DNA of 64,000 nucleotides from Lathyrus oleraceus. Taxonomy: Eukaryota > Streptophyta > Magnoliopsida > Fabales > Fabaceae. The notes under the pieces are model-generated. The model worked only from the letters and a program-made list of their open reading frames with translations. It had not been told where the DNA came from and did not search any database. The stretch is from positions 355,329,400 through 355,393,399 of the forward strand of contig NC_066579.1 in assembly GCF_024323335.1 (NCBI RefSeq). The letters are read 5' to 3'. This document shows, in pieces, positions 29,883 through 42,094 of the stretch (the stretch's first letter is position 1; each line of letters opens with the position of its first letter). Made by a program: the position numbers and the translations under genes.

Positions 29883-31598
29883 ACCAGAACTTCATACACA
29901 GAAAGGGACAGATACGGGGAGACAGAGGCAGACGGTGGACAGAGAGGGAATAGGCAAACCCTAACAGAGGCAACCGGAAAAACCCTGGAGGCTAACGAAG
30001 AGAATTCAGAGTAAACCCCGGGTACCCCGAAGGAAACTTATCTGCACAAAGGTTACCTCCGCCCAACTCAATCCGATACAAACCATAAGAGTGATCTGCA
30101 AGTCCAGTGGCGCAATTGCAATTGCAAACAGGTTTGCCACACCCCCACTAATTTTATGCTCCTAATTTGACATCTGTAAATACATGAGGCATTATGATTG
30201 AATTTCTCATTTAGGTTTTGCATATGGGTTTAAGTATGCATGAATGTATAACACGATATCTTGAATGTTTAACCATGTAATTTCTGTAATGGATGCCATA
30301 GGGTTTGGGGTTCCTGAAATCGCACTGTTATCAAAGAAGAACCCAGAACCCGCAGCCGTTCGCCAGCACTTCGCTGAGCGAGCACGTAGAGAGGGTTCGC
30401 CAAGCCTTCGCTAGGCGAGGCAGTAGCGAATATGACAATATTTGTTTTGTCATTTGCATTCTAATCTGTACTTGATTGACATGTTTTCTATTGCATTTAC
30501 ACGCTGTTTGCCTGATACTATTATTGCTGTGATTCTTTTGTTTGGTGCAACTCTTGGTTGCACCCTAGCTTGGTATCCTAACCCGTTTGTTGAATTTTTG
30601 TGAGGGTTCACATACTCCTGAAGAGACAGTTTGCTAGGTATTCCACTTTATTTGTGGGATACCCTTGTGAAGATTCATTTTAATTACTTGACTGATTACA
30701 TTGCCTTCGAACATATGATTTGGGCCCTCTCTTTGTTGCCTTACGATATTACGGCCATATCCCGCGAATGTAAGGATACCCTTAGCAAAGACCCTTCGGT
30801 TAAATCATCATAGTCCCTCGAATGTTGCCTTCGAATACATGACTTTGTCCCTCGATGACCCTTCGTGGTAGCCTACGGTTAAATGATGATCGTCCCTTCG
30901 AATGCTAAGGTATCCTTACAAATGTTGCCTTCAATGACCGATCGACGACCCTACGATGTCCCTTTACATCCAAAGGATAAGACTACTTACTTCTCAATAG
31001 TAAAGACAGTTTTACCCTCCTAATGATAGGAAATACCCATAAAGACCTGGGTTAGGTATAACTCTTAAATACTTGCTCGCAGCTCAAAATACTTTTCACA
31101 CCTCTCACTTTTCAAAACATCTTTTAGAAAATCACCACTTGGCATACATTCGCACCAGAATCATCGCCGAGTTATATTTTTCTAAACATCCTTCAAAATC
31201 AAACGAGATAAACACTTTGTATACATTCGTACAAGAATCATTATAAAGTTAAACTCTCCTTTCAAAACATTTTCTAAACACACCACATTTCTCAAACACT
31301 TTCTCGAACAAAGAAAACATAAGTGAGCTAAGCAATTAAGAGCCCATGGATAACCATGGATACAAAGGGTGCTAACACCTTCCCTTTGTATAATGTACCT
31401 CCCGAACTCAAAATCTAATCGAGGTCTTTCCTGTTCTTTTCCGCCTTTGCTTATTGGATAAAAGAAAAGTCGGTGGCGACTCTTGCTATCCGCGACATTG
31501 TTTTTCAAAACAAAACACAAAAGTCAGTTCACCGTATAACAGAACTGGCGACTCTGCTGGGCTCGTGATCTGGAGGTGGAAGATTATTGAACACTCAT

Positions 31599-32617
31599 CT
31601 ATGGATTAGCTTTGTTCCCTAACATTGACAATTTTGTTGATGTTAACGCCATTAGACTTTTCTTAATTGGGAATCCTGTGCCTACTTTGTTGGGTGATAT
31701 GTATTTCTCTTTACATCTAAGGAATTCTAAGGGTGGTGGAACGATTGTCTGTTGCATTCCTCTTCTGTACAAGTGGTTTATTTCACACTGGCCTCAGACA
31801 CCTGCTTTTGTGGAGAACAAACAATGTCTAAGGTGGTCTCAGAGACATGTCTCTCACTAATGATGATATAGTTTGGTATGATCCATCCTTAAGCAGTTTG
31901 GAGATTATTGATAGTTGTGGTGAATTCTCTAATGTGCCTCTCATTGGTACACAAGGAGGAATTAGGTACAACCTTGCTTTGGCTCGTCGTCAACTTGGGT
32001 TCCCCTTGATAGACAAGCCTAATAACACTTTGTTAGAAGGTCTTTTCTATCAAGAGGGTAAAGATCCCCAACATTTGAAGCAAAAGATTGTGCATGCCTG
32101 GCATAATGAGCATAGGAAAGGAAGATCCGAGCTTGGTCCGCGCAATTGTGTAGCTTTGGAAGCTTACACTCTTTGGGTGAAGAAGAGAGCTTTGGAGTTG
32201 AAGATTCCTTATCCATGTGAAAGACCTATGTCTATGGTTGTGGTTGAGCCATTAACTCTCCCTAACCAAGATGTAGAGGAGTTGGATGACGCGCTCATCA
32301 AGATGAAGCAAGAGAAAGACATGTGGGAAGAGCGTTTCCATGCTTTGAGCAAGAAGCATGAAGAGTTGGTATTAGAGTCTAAGGACAAATATGCACTGAT
32401 TGAGCTACTTGAAGACCGAGTGACGAAGAGACAGAGTGAGCCAGAGGTTTCATCTTCTAGCATGCCTCAACCTTCCGTTACTTGGAAGAAGATTGTTGAC
32501 CAGCTTGTCCTCGAGAAGACTCAGATGAAGGCTTCTTTTAAGATCGAGACTCGTCGCATCCGAAGGAAGTACGCACCTTCAGCTAGATCTGCTGACCCTG
32601 TTGTTAGGGATCCTTAG
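31599..32617 (+). pseudogene. ORF1 of element C, 3' part
   Basis: Continues ORF1 after insertion D (FPNIDNFVDVNAIRLF). A one-base loss near 31848 shifts the frame, and 31847-32617 is open to the stop. The C-terminal part is rich in Glu/Lys and likely coiled coil (about 32270-32420), ending in a basic RRIRRKYAPSARS tail. With the 5' part it would span about 500 codons, slightly longer than family A's 483. Confidence 0.85.
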
Positions 32618-32858
32618 GATGACTAGTCTCCTTTTCTCTTGTAATCTTTTTATTTTGGTTTCTGAAATTGTACTCAGTGTAATCCTTCCAATTTATATAA
32701 ATGAAAAGAGATTTTTTTGGTCATATCAAATTGTTGCAATTTCCATTTAAATATTATATATTTGCAAAAGATATAGTAAGTTCCTTGAAAATAAAAAAAT
32801 AATAAAGAATTGCATTTCATGCATCATATGCATAAACAGGTTTTTGCCAGGTGTCTGA
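32618..32858 (+). other. ORF1-gag spacer of element C
   Basis: Non-coding. CCTTTTCTCTTGTAATC lies just after ORF1, and the acceptor-like ATGCATAAACAG|GT (near 32828-32841) lies before gag. This matches the spacers in A, B and E. Confidence 0.55.
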
Positions 32859-35327
32859 TTGGTGTTATTTTGTGCTTTAGCCAAGCTGACTCACCGGTAC
32901 AACACTCGAGCCAATCGTCCAAAGATCATAGAACACCTTGAGCAAGAGAACCGAGACTTGAAAGAGGAGATTGCCCGACTGACTGCCATGATGGAGTCAG
33001 TTCTTGCTGTCCAAAGCCAAGCTTCTCCAACTCCTGCAACTCCTCCCGCGAGGACTGTCATCTATGAAGTGGTTACCTCTACAGTGCCTGCTGCCACCGC
33101 CCACTTCGCTCCGAATCTGCCTGCTGGGTTCCCTTGGGGAATGCCACCTAATTTTGTGCTAGAGGGTTTCTCTCCCACTTTTGCTTCCATGTTGGCATCT
33201 AGCTCGGTCATGTCTTTGCCACCTACCATTGTGCATACTTTGCCGCGTGTAAAAGATACCATCTATCATTCTGAGCCATCTAAGGGCCCAGACGTCTATG
33301 AGAGGATGGACGAGAAGAAGGACCAATTCCTTGAGCTGCGCAAGGAACTGAAAACGCTGAGAGGCAAATATCTGTTTGGGAAGAGTGTTGCTGAACTGTG
33401 CTTAGTGCCCAATGCGAAAATCCCAGTCAAATTCAAAGTGCCTGACTTTAAGAAGTATAATGGAAACCCATGTCCACTCAGTCATCTTGTGATGTATGCC
33501 TGCAAGATGTCAACCCAGACAGATAATGACCAATTACTGATTCACTACTTCCAGGATAGCTTGACAGGTGTTGCGCTCCGTTGGTATATGGGGTTAGATA
33601 GTGCAAGCATCCACACTTTCAACGATCTAGGAGAGGCTTTCGTGAAACAGTACAAATACAACATGAATATGGCGCCGGATAGGGACCAATTGAGGGCCAT
33701 GTCTCAGAAAGATAAGGAGACGTTCAAGGAGTACGCCCAGCGTTGGAGGGTGTTGGCTGCCCAGATCACTCCTCCTTTGGAGGAGAAGAAGATGACGAAA
33801 ATCTTTCTCAAAACCCTGAGTTCATTTTACTATGAACGCATGATTGCCAGTGCCCCCAGTGATTTTACCGAAATGGTAAATATGGGGATGAGACTTAAAG
33901 AAAGGGTCCGTGAAGAACGATTGTCGAAAGAGGAGGCGTCAACTAGCAAGAAATATGGGAGTAATTTTAGCAAGAGGAAAGATAATGAAATAAATGCAAT
34001 AAGCAGTGGGAGGCAGAGGAGGCCTCAAGTCAGAAGAAATCTACCACCCCGTCAACATCATCATCATCAAGTATCATCCATGATTCCAGTATTCTCCAAT
34101 CAACAAACGACACGAATTCAACAACAACAACCGCAACAAAAAACGGACACTTACAACAACAACAATTCCAACAACAATCATCACCAGCAACATAATTTTG
34201 AGAGGAAGAAGGTCTCTTTCGACCCAATTCCTATGTCATATGCCGAAATATACCCATCTTTAGTCCTCAAGAATTTGATTCAACCGAGGAATCCACCACA
34301 GATTCCATAACCACTTCCTTAGTGGTATAAACCCGAACTTCACTGTGCTTTTCACCAGGGTGCACCTGGGCACGATATTGAGAACTGTTATCCGCTGAAA
34401 TATGAGGTGCAAAAGCTTATGAAGAGTGGTATGGTGTCTTTTGAAGACCACGCGCCTAATTTGAAAGCCAATCCCTTGCCCGCTCATGGGAATTCTTCAG
34501 TGAACATGGTGGACGGTTGTCCAGGTGAATTCAAAGTTTTCGATGTCCGGTTATCTCTGGTGCGAATGCATAAAGATATCTGTTTGGTGAGCGATTGTGA
34601 ACATGATCACGATGGTTGTGATATTTGTAGTATGAACCCAAGGGGTGCGTTGTTGTGTAAAGGGACATTCAGCGTCTGATGGATGAAGGCATGATCCAAA
34701 TTGTCCAATCCCGTCATGTAGATGACGATGTTAGTGTCATTGTTCCCATTTTCAAGCAACCAGAGCGGTTGGTGATTCAGTATGATAGCAGCAGTAACCA
34801 GAACGTCAGCAATAGATCTGTTTCTCCGTTGGTAATACGGTTAGCGGGCCCAGTCCCGTATGCATCTGATAAGGTTGTATCGTATCAATACAATGCTACG
34901 ATGATAGAGAAAGGTCAAGAGGTCCCGTTGCCTATGACCAGTTCAGTAGTGAACATTGTAGATGTTACGAAGGTGACCCGTAGTGGTCGAGTTTTTGGAC
35001 CAGTGATCCCGGAGAATAAGGAGGATATAATTGTTGGTAAGAAGGCGGAGGTGCCTAGTGTAGATCCTGTTGGTTGTTTAAGAGATAAGTCTGGTGAATC
35101 CAGCAATTTGAAAGCCAATAGTGATGATGATGAGGTACTCCGACTGATCAAGAGGAGTGAATTCAACATGGTTGAGCAGTTGCTCCAGACTCCCTCAAAG
35201 ATTTCCGTGCTGACTCTGCTTTTGAATTTTGAAGCGCACAGAGGAGCACTCCAGAGAGTTCTTGAACAGACATACATGGAGCAAGATGTTACTGTGGCTC
35301 AATTTGATCATATTGTAGCCAACATCA
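32859..35327 (+). pseudogene. gag: gag and gag-protease linker of element C, broken
   Basis: The Gag frame is open from 32859 to TAA at 34308-34310; the listed start is TTG, so the true start is uncertain. It has the N-terminal KLTHRYNTRANRP, a Pro-rich linker, and the capsid core (RWYMGLDSA, FVKQYKYNM, RDQLRAMSQ, FKEYAQRW). A Q/N/H-rich segment lies at 34110-34200. After the stop, the frame resumes with a zinc-knuckle-like CAFHQGAPGHDIENC (C-X2-H-X5-H-X4-C, about 34344-34390). It stops at 34679 with a shift into 34679-35327. It is cut by the E LTR before the protease DTG motif. It is the best preserved Gag core here but not functional. Confidence 0.87.
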
Positions 35328-37524
35328 TGCCATACCCCAATTTTGTCCGGGTAAGAAAAATCTTTCACCAACATTCACCACTAGATGTTATAAGGCATAA
35401 ACTCTATCTTAGGGTTTCTCAGCGCTAAGCTACTCCAAACTCCCCATCATTTCTAAAGACACATTCAATACTCACATGATTATTCTAAATAAAACCCTCA
35501 GTGACATCAAATTTTCAACAAATCTTTCAATGACATTTCAGTTGTTAAGTTCTTGTACTTGACTCAAGAAAAACATCTGTTGTGTTTGTCTCCTATTGCT
35601 GTTACTAAAGCATGGGATGGTATGCGCATTTTTGGGATTTATTGGTTAAAAGGCCCATTTTTTTGTTTATCCATAAAGACTTGTTGGTTTAGAAAAGCCC
35701 ACGCCTGTTAACATGTTGCAAGTCAAACTGTGTTTCAAATCTCTTTTACATTACTAATCCAGAGTCCATTTTCTTATTAGTAAATATTAAGAGCCATGTT
35801 ATTATTTTCATATCCCAAATATTTATGCCAAAATTCAAAGTCCTTCATAGGTCCCTAAATTAAAGTTGCATCTTTTGAAACATGTATATGTTTGATTCAA
35901 TCTAAGGTCAATTGTTGGAAGGGACTATGGTGATGGACAACGTTTTAAGGTTAATTTTGGTTGAAATTGAACTTTTAATGCTTATGGTATGTGTTGATCC
36001 TTTAATGATTATTTAAGCCAATAATAAACATAACTAAGGGGCAACCATTTATGAAAGTCCATTTTTATTGCATTGTGGCCCAATCCGTTTTCAGAATGAG
36101 ATAAAGACTTAAGCACTTTGATTGATTAAACACAAATAAGGTTTTAAGATTAGAACCATACATATGTTACAAGCAGTCCAAAAGGCATTATACATAATTA
36201 TCCAAAAAAATGTCCAAAGTTACATCTTAATGACTAAACTTGAAAAAGTAAAGTTGCTGCAAATCCAGCATATTGAAGACAAAACTTTCGAAAGCCATTG
36301 CCAAAACCGTCTTTTGGAATGAAGCGCCCCAAAATTCAACCTCCTCCTAAAGCTGGCACAAACTTCTTTCTTCAATTAAGGTCACTTCATTTGTGTGAGC
36401 TGCAAAAAAATCAACTCAAGATTAAAAGCCTTATCAATAAGCACTTAAATAGCTGGAAAATAATTGATAAATTGATCAGTTTAAGGCTTTGCACAGAGAA
36501 CCAACGTGAACACCCAAAAAGGTATTTCGCAACCAGTTCAAACAACAACAAATCCACAAAAATCAAACCCCACGAAATCAGGGATGAAAAACTAAACCTG
36601 ACAAATTATTTTAAGACTTAACAAACTCATCATGAAAAAGAACATATATACCCAGAGAACAGAACATGAGAACGGGGACGAGGGAAAATCAAAAAGAGAA
36701 GAAATCAACAATAATTTTTCATTTTAGCACAACCACATAGCATTCAGAGAGAAGAAAACAGAGGAAGGCAAAGAGAGTTTAGAGAAAATGAAAACTTATC
36801 TGAGTTTCGCCGGAGGAGACGTCGTCGTCGAACCACTCTCGAACCAAGTAGCTTTCCTCTCCCTTTTTGCTTAAATTTTGTACGCCATCTCATTCGTCCT
36901 TGTGCACTGAGTAAAACCCCCTTCGTAATTTCTTTGAATTGCAACTGTTGAAGGTCTAATTTCAAAATTAGGGTTTAGGTTTAAACAGTTTATTTGTTGC
37001 TGTTTAGGTTTCGATTTGTTGTTAGAGCGAATTAGGGTTTTTGTTGGTTGTGTGAGAGATCGTTTAGGTTAAGGTTGAAGTTTTTATTTTCTTTTGAGCG
37101 CCGATCCAGCCGTTTGAGGAGGATTTGTGAAGAACCGAGGCCGGATTTAGATTCTCCAGCCTAAAATAGGGTGGGTTGGTGTTTAGGTTTTAGTGGTTTG
37201 GGTTTGGTTTCGCCGGAGAAGAAGGTGGCGCCGCTGCCGTTGGCCGGTAACCACCGTCTTCTCCGGTAGGTGATGACGGAGAGGAAGGATGAGAGTTGCA
37301 GAGCAACTCTGGACTCTGAATTGAAGAGAGAAAACGAATTAGCAAATGAAATATTTTATTCCATTTTCGTTTTTAAATGGATATTTTGGGTGGGCGCATG
37401 TGCGCCAAGTGGCTTCCTCTTGGAAGGCCACGTCTGGGTTGACCTTGGTCAACCAGGCAATCCTGTGTGGACTCCCCCACAATCCCTTATCATGCATCGC
37501 TATCAGATCTCACCATTTCATTAG
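35328..37524 (+). repeat. LTR of element E, left part
   Basis: Begins TGCCATACCCCAATTTTGTC right after codons homologous to the gag-protease linker. A TATA-like CATATATAC lies at 36643-36651. A GC-rich stretch with CGCCGGAG repeats lies at 36808-36835 and 37208-37265. It is cut by H within ATTAG (37520-37524). The open frames here show no known domain. Confidence 0.8.
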
Positions 37525-39013
37525 TGAAATTCTAGTTAACAGACTTTCGATGTCACACGGGATGTTATGACATCCAATTCTGCGCAGACAAGAACTATGC
37601 AGAACTTAAAACGTAAGTGCAGTAAATAACACAAGGAATTGTTTACCCAGTTCGGTGTCACACACACCTACGTCTGGGGGCTACCAAGCCAGGGAGGAAA
37701 TCAACTATTAGTAGTATTAATTCAGACCTTAAACCAACTGTTTAATCCTATCACTTAATACCTACCAAATGCAATTTCAATCTTACACTAAGATCAGAGT
37801 TCCTACTCACTCCCCCTCAATCACCTCAGTGATTACAACCTTTAATTAGATTAAAGTAAACGGTGAAGTCACACTTTAAAAAACTCTTGATTGTGCTTAA
37901 CAGCTTTAATCAAGATACACAACACTCACGCTTAAAAGCTTAGAGTGACACAACACTTACAACTCAATGAACACCCTAGTCCAATGCAATCATCTAGGAG
38001 ATAATTGCTTGGCTCACAAGATACACCTAATACAAGACACACAAAAATACAACAGTGAAGTATGATGAAACACTAAAATCTTCACGCCTAAAATCCCCGA
38101 GTTCTGAATGAAGGATTGCCATCCTTTTATATTGCAGCACTTGGGCCTTGTACTTGTATTTCCTGAAATTAAGGTTAAGCAAGTTAACCTAATTTCCACA
38201 TATTAGGGTACTAACAAATAGGCTATTTATTAGGTTCATTAATTGTAGCTTAGTTGTTAGTTTCCTGGTTTTTAGCTCAGCTGTTGGATTCCTGAAGAAT
38301 AGCCTGAGAAAACTGCTGAAACAGAAAAACTAACCAACCTACAATTTAGCATATGCTGTCAGGAATGAATGTCACAACATTCAGTTTGACGTCCAAAGCA
38401 TAGACCATATGCTAAGTCTGTTATTTTCCTGAAAACAGATTTCATAAAATGATGTACTGTAAAGGACCACTCCGTCCATACTTCAGTATCAGCTTACATT
38501 AATAAATGTCAAAACATCCAATTTGACATTTACACATAGAGCCTTATGCCATGGTCTATTATCCTCCTGCATAGCAGACTGAGATACACACTGAACTGTA
38601 GCAGACAACCAACCTGCCTATTTTTCAGTATATGCTGTCAATGATGAATGTTAGAGCATCCAGTTTGACATTCAGACAGTAGGCCTTATGCCAGGTCTGT
38701 TATTCCCTTGATAAAAAGACTGAAATTAAATACTGAGTTACAACAGATAACCAACTGTTCTATACCTCAGTATCTGCTGTCAGGAATGAATGTCATAACC
38801 TCTAGTTTGACATTCTATAAATCCTGTATTAGCTAAACTTGCAGCATACTACTCAAGTATGTCATGACATCAGTCAAGACATCAGAGTACAGTTAGATGT
38901 TCTAACACACAATGCAGCCAATCAAACATCTCCAGCGCATGTCATGACATCAGCCAAGACATTGGAGTCTAGTTAATGTTTTAACATAAAATGCAGCCAA
39001 TCAAACATCTACA
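37525..39013 (-). repeat. LTR of element H (3' LTR in its own direction)
   Basis: Contains four units of roughly 120-150 bp (about 38350-38820), each with an inverted repeat of the form AATGTCA...TGACATT. Two copies of the palindrome ATGTCATGACAT lie at 38859-38870 and 38939-38950. Its mate is 44604-46091. Confidence 0.92.
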
Positions 39014-39026
39014 AACTCCCCCTTTG
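39014..39026 (-). promoter_or_regulatory. Polypurine tract of element H
   Basis: On the minus strand CCAAAGGGGGAGTT abuts the LTR. A second tract, AAAAAGGGGGAGT, lies at 39374-39387. Duplicated tracts have been described for Sireviruses. Confidence 0.75.
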
Positions 39027-39836
39027 GCAAATTTTTGGCTAAAACAACTTGGCATCACAACAGAGTTCACAGCAGCGGAAAACACACATCTAGCAGGGAA
39101 ATTAACCTAGCTAATACATTCAGAGCAGCAGCACACTCACCACAGATAGAAGTTAAATAAAAACTTCACATATCAGCACAAATACAGAAGTTAAATAAAA
39201 ACTTCTAATAGCAGCACACATACAGAAGTTAAATAAAAACTTCTAATAGCAGCACACATAAACACACTCACACTCATAGAAGTGGAACATCATCTGCAAC
39301 ACAACCTCTGGATTAGAGGATCTTTAATATCTGTTTAGCAAAAAATCTGTTGTCCTGGGGCATCACAGGTGTTACTCCCCCTTTTTGTCAAAAATGTTGC
39401 CAAAGCAACACTTTAAATTACAGACCAAAATAAACAGAATTACACAAAAATGACAGAACCACAATCTTGATTTTACTTCATAGTTTCAACCAAGAATACC
39501 CCCTCTTGATCTTACTTTACAACTTTGATCAAGACACCACCCACTTGATCTTACTTCACAGCTTTGATCAAGTAGTCACACACTCTTGCTTTACAGCAGG
39601 TACCCCCATATCAGATGCCATGACTTTGAGTCTGACATCTTGATCCACTCCTGCATGAGCCCTTTCTTGAAGTCCAGCAGGCACATAGGTTGTCTCATGT
39701 TAGGATATCCCCTTAACATCTTGTTACCACACTTGCAGTAAGTAACATAGTTGTGATCTGTTGTCCAGTCATAGCACACTTTCAATTGTTTAATAGGTTG
39801 AGATATTAAACAATACATCCCAAACATCATTGATTG
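39027..39836 (-). other. Non-coding stretch between pol and the 3' LTR of H, with 38-bp tandem repeats
   Basis: Three copies of GAAGTTAAATAAAAACTTC (39149-39167, 39187-39205, 39225-39243) recur every 38 bp, each itself an inverted repeat (GAAGTT/AACTTC). A 79-codon reverse frame with several Cys (39591-39830) starts just after the pol stop. I recognise no family in it, and it is far too short for the env-like gene of some Sireviruses. Confidence 0.6.
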
Positions 39837-41939
39837 CTATAAATCCTCAGAAAGGCATATTCCCAGTTTGCCCCTTAAGTTTTCAAACTGAGTAGCATCC
39901 AGTGCCTTTGTGAATATGTCAGCAATTTGTAGTTCAGTGGCTACATGTTCCAAAGTGATCACTTTGTCTTCCACCAGATCTCTGATGAAGTGATGTCTAA
40001 TATCAATATGTTTGGTCCTGTTATGTTGGATGGGATTCTTGGAAATATTGATGGCACTGAGATTGTCACAGAACAATGTCATGACATTTTGAGAGACATT
40101 GTACTCAGTAAGCATCCGTTTCATCCACACCAGTTGGGAACAACTACTTCCAGCTGCTATGTATTCAGCCTCTGCAGTGGACAGAGATACACCGTTCTGT
40201 TTCTTGCTGAACCATGATATGAGATTGTTTCCCAAGAAGAAACATCCTCCTGATGTGCTTTTTCTGTCATCAGCACTCCCAGCCCAATCAGCATCACAAT
40301 ACCCAGATAGGACAGGCTCAGAGCCATGAGAGTATAGCATACCATAGTCACAAGTCCCATTGACATACTTGAGAATCCTCTTGACTTGATTTAAGTGGCT
40401 CACTTTGGGTTCTGCTTGGTATCTAACACACACTCCAACTGCATAGGAAATATCAGGTCTACTTGTAGTTAGATATAGTAGACTACCTATCATGCTTCTA
40501 TACAAGCATTGATCAACACTGGGACCTCCATCATCTTTGGTTAACTTTAAATGAGTAGGTGCAGGAGTTCTTTTGTGCCTAGCATTATCCATACCAAACT
40601 TCTTAACTATGTTTTTGGAATATTTGCTTTGGGAGAGAAACATAGAATCCTCCATTTGGTTAACTTGCATTCCAAGAAAATAAGTCAGTTCCCCAACCAG
40701 ACTCATTTCAAACTCAGATTGCATCTGGTGAACAAAATGTTTCACCATTTGCTCTGACATTCCACCAAAGACAATATCATCCACATAAATTTGGGCAATC
40801 ATGATTTTGCCATCTTCATCCTTCACAAACAAGGTCTTATCTATCCCACCTTTTCTGTCCCCATGAGAGGTCAGAAATTCAGTCAACCTTTCATACCAAG
40901 CTCTAGGTGCTTGCTTCAACCCATACAAGGCTTTCCTCAACTTGTACACATGTTTAGGTTGGTTAGGATCACATAACCCTTTAGGTTGTTCCACATATAC
41001 TTCTTCATTCAAGTACCCATTTAAAAAGGCACTCTTCATATCCATTTGGAACAATTTGAACTTCAGAATGCAGGCCACACCTAACAGCAATCTGATTGAC
41101 TCAAGTCTAGCAACAGGTGCAAACGTCTCATCAAAATCAACCCCTTCAACTTGAGTATATCCTTGAGCCACTAGTCTTGCTTTATTCCTAGTGATTACTC
41201 CTTTCTCATCAGATTTTTTCTTGTAAATCCACTTGGTACCAATGATGTTAGTCCCTTCAGGTCGTGGAACTAACTCCCATACTTCATTCCGCTTAAACTG
41301 CTCCAGTTCATCTTGCATGGCATTGATCCAATATTCATCAGTCAGGGCTTCTTTAACATTTTTTGGTTCAACCTTGGATACAAAACCAGAATTTGAGCTA
41401 TTCTCCCTTGATCTGGTAGTCATACCACTATTGGGATCCCCTATGATAAGATCCTTGGGGTGGTCCTTCTGGATTCTGATAGAAGGCACTTTGTTGGATG
41501 CATCTACCTCACACTCAGGAGGAGTCTCCTGTACCTCATCTGACTTGACTGAAATGTTTGTTGACGTGTCAAGGAATGTTCCAACATCCTCTATGACATT
41601 GATTCCTTCATCTCTATCATCCACAATAACATTTATGGATTCCATCAGGACATTGGTCCTGTAGTTGAACACTCTGTAGGCTCTGCTGTTAGTTGAGTAT
41701 CCTAGGAATATACCCTCATCACTTTTGGGATCCATTTTCCTTCTCTGTTCACGATCTGTAAGAATGTAACATTTACTTCCAAAGATATGAAAGTACTTCA
41801 CAGTGGGTTTTCTGCCTTTCCATATTTCATACAGAGTGGAAGAGGTTCCTTTTCTCAAGGTAACTCTATTGTGAACATAGCAAGCTGTATTCATCGCTTC
41901 GGCCAAAAAGTGCATAGGAAGCTTCTTTGCATGAATCAT
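39837..41939 (-). pseudogene. pol: Reverse transcriptase-RNase H (Ty1-copia) of element H, plus the integrase end
   Basis: A 700-codon open frame. It starts inside the integrase C-terminal region (MIHAKKLPMHFLAEAMN), so the ATG is not the real start. RT follows: ARLVAQGYTQ, then the QMDMKSAFLNGYL block, and the catalytic YVDD near residue 385. RNase H has CDADW near 546, STAEAEY and HIDIRHHFIRD. The enzyme domains look undamaged. It is separated from the upstream frame by one TGA (CGA expected) and a one-base loss between 41940 and 42100. Normally this is one Gag-Pol frame, so this copy cannot make an active polyprotein. Confidence 0.9.
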
Positions 41940-42094
41940 TACCCTGGCAGATTCTTGAATAGTTCTATTTTTCCTTTCAACTATCCCATTTTGCTGAGGA
42001 GTTATAGGAGAGGAAAACTCATGACTTATCCCTTCAGATGAGCAAAACTCATCAACTTGGAATTCTTAAACTCCGTCCCATGGTCACTCCTAAT

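Larger units (their letters stand above)
29581..31593 (+). mobile_element. Insertion D: LTR plus primer-binding site plus 31-bp leader stub, CTCAT duplications
   Basis: The insertion starts TGTCATACCCC and ends ...TTGAACA. It is flanked by CTCAT at 29576-29580 and 31594-31598, which belongs once to ORF1. The LTR proper is 29581-31541 (ends TATAACA), followed by TGGCGACTCTGCTGGGC (31546-31562) and 31 further bases. A solo LTR should stop at 31541. The simplest reading is a full element that lost nearly all its interior and 3' LTR, leaving only the last few bases (AACA) of that LTR. Inside are CTCGCTAGGCGAG repeats, a TATA box at 29876-29882, and the GGGTGCTAACACCTTCCC block near 31368. Confidence 0.8.
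23532..35327 (+). mobile_element. Element C, Ogre-like, 5' half (LTR, ORF1, gag, start of protease)
   Basis: Inserted in B's gag. The order is LTR 23532-28229, primer-binding site, leader, ORF1 (split by insertion D), gag, and the gag-protease linker. It is cut at 35328 by element E before the protease active site. It belongs with B rather than A by LTR and ORF1 similarity. The target duplication (possibly ATCGT at 23527-23531) cannot be checked because the other end is outside the window. Confidence 0.85.

Noticed and set aside
36744..36965. Arg-rich frames near CGCCGGAG repeats in LTR E, considered as a host gene exon
   Set aside because: Located between the LTR start and the H insertion; the GC-rich motif also occurs in LTR C, so it is LTR sequence.
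39591..39830. 79-codon Cys-containing frame after pol of H, considered as an env-like gene
   Set aside because: Too short for a Sirevirus env-like ORF, without a signal peptide or membrane segment; kept only as a note in the region entry.
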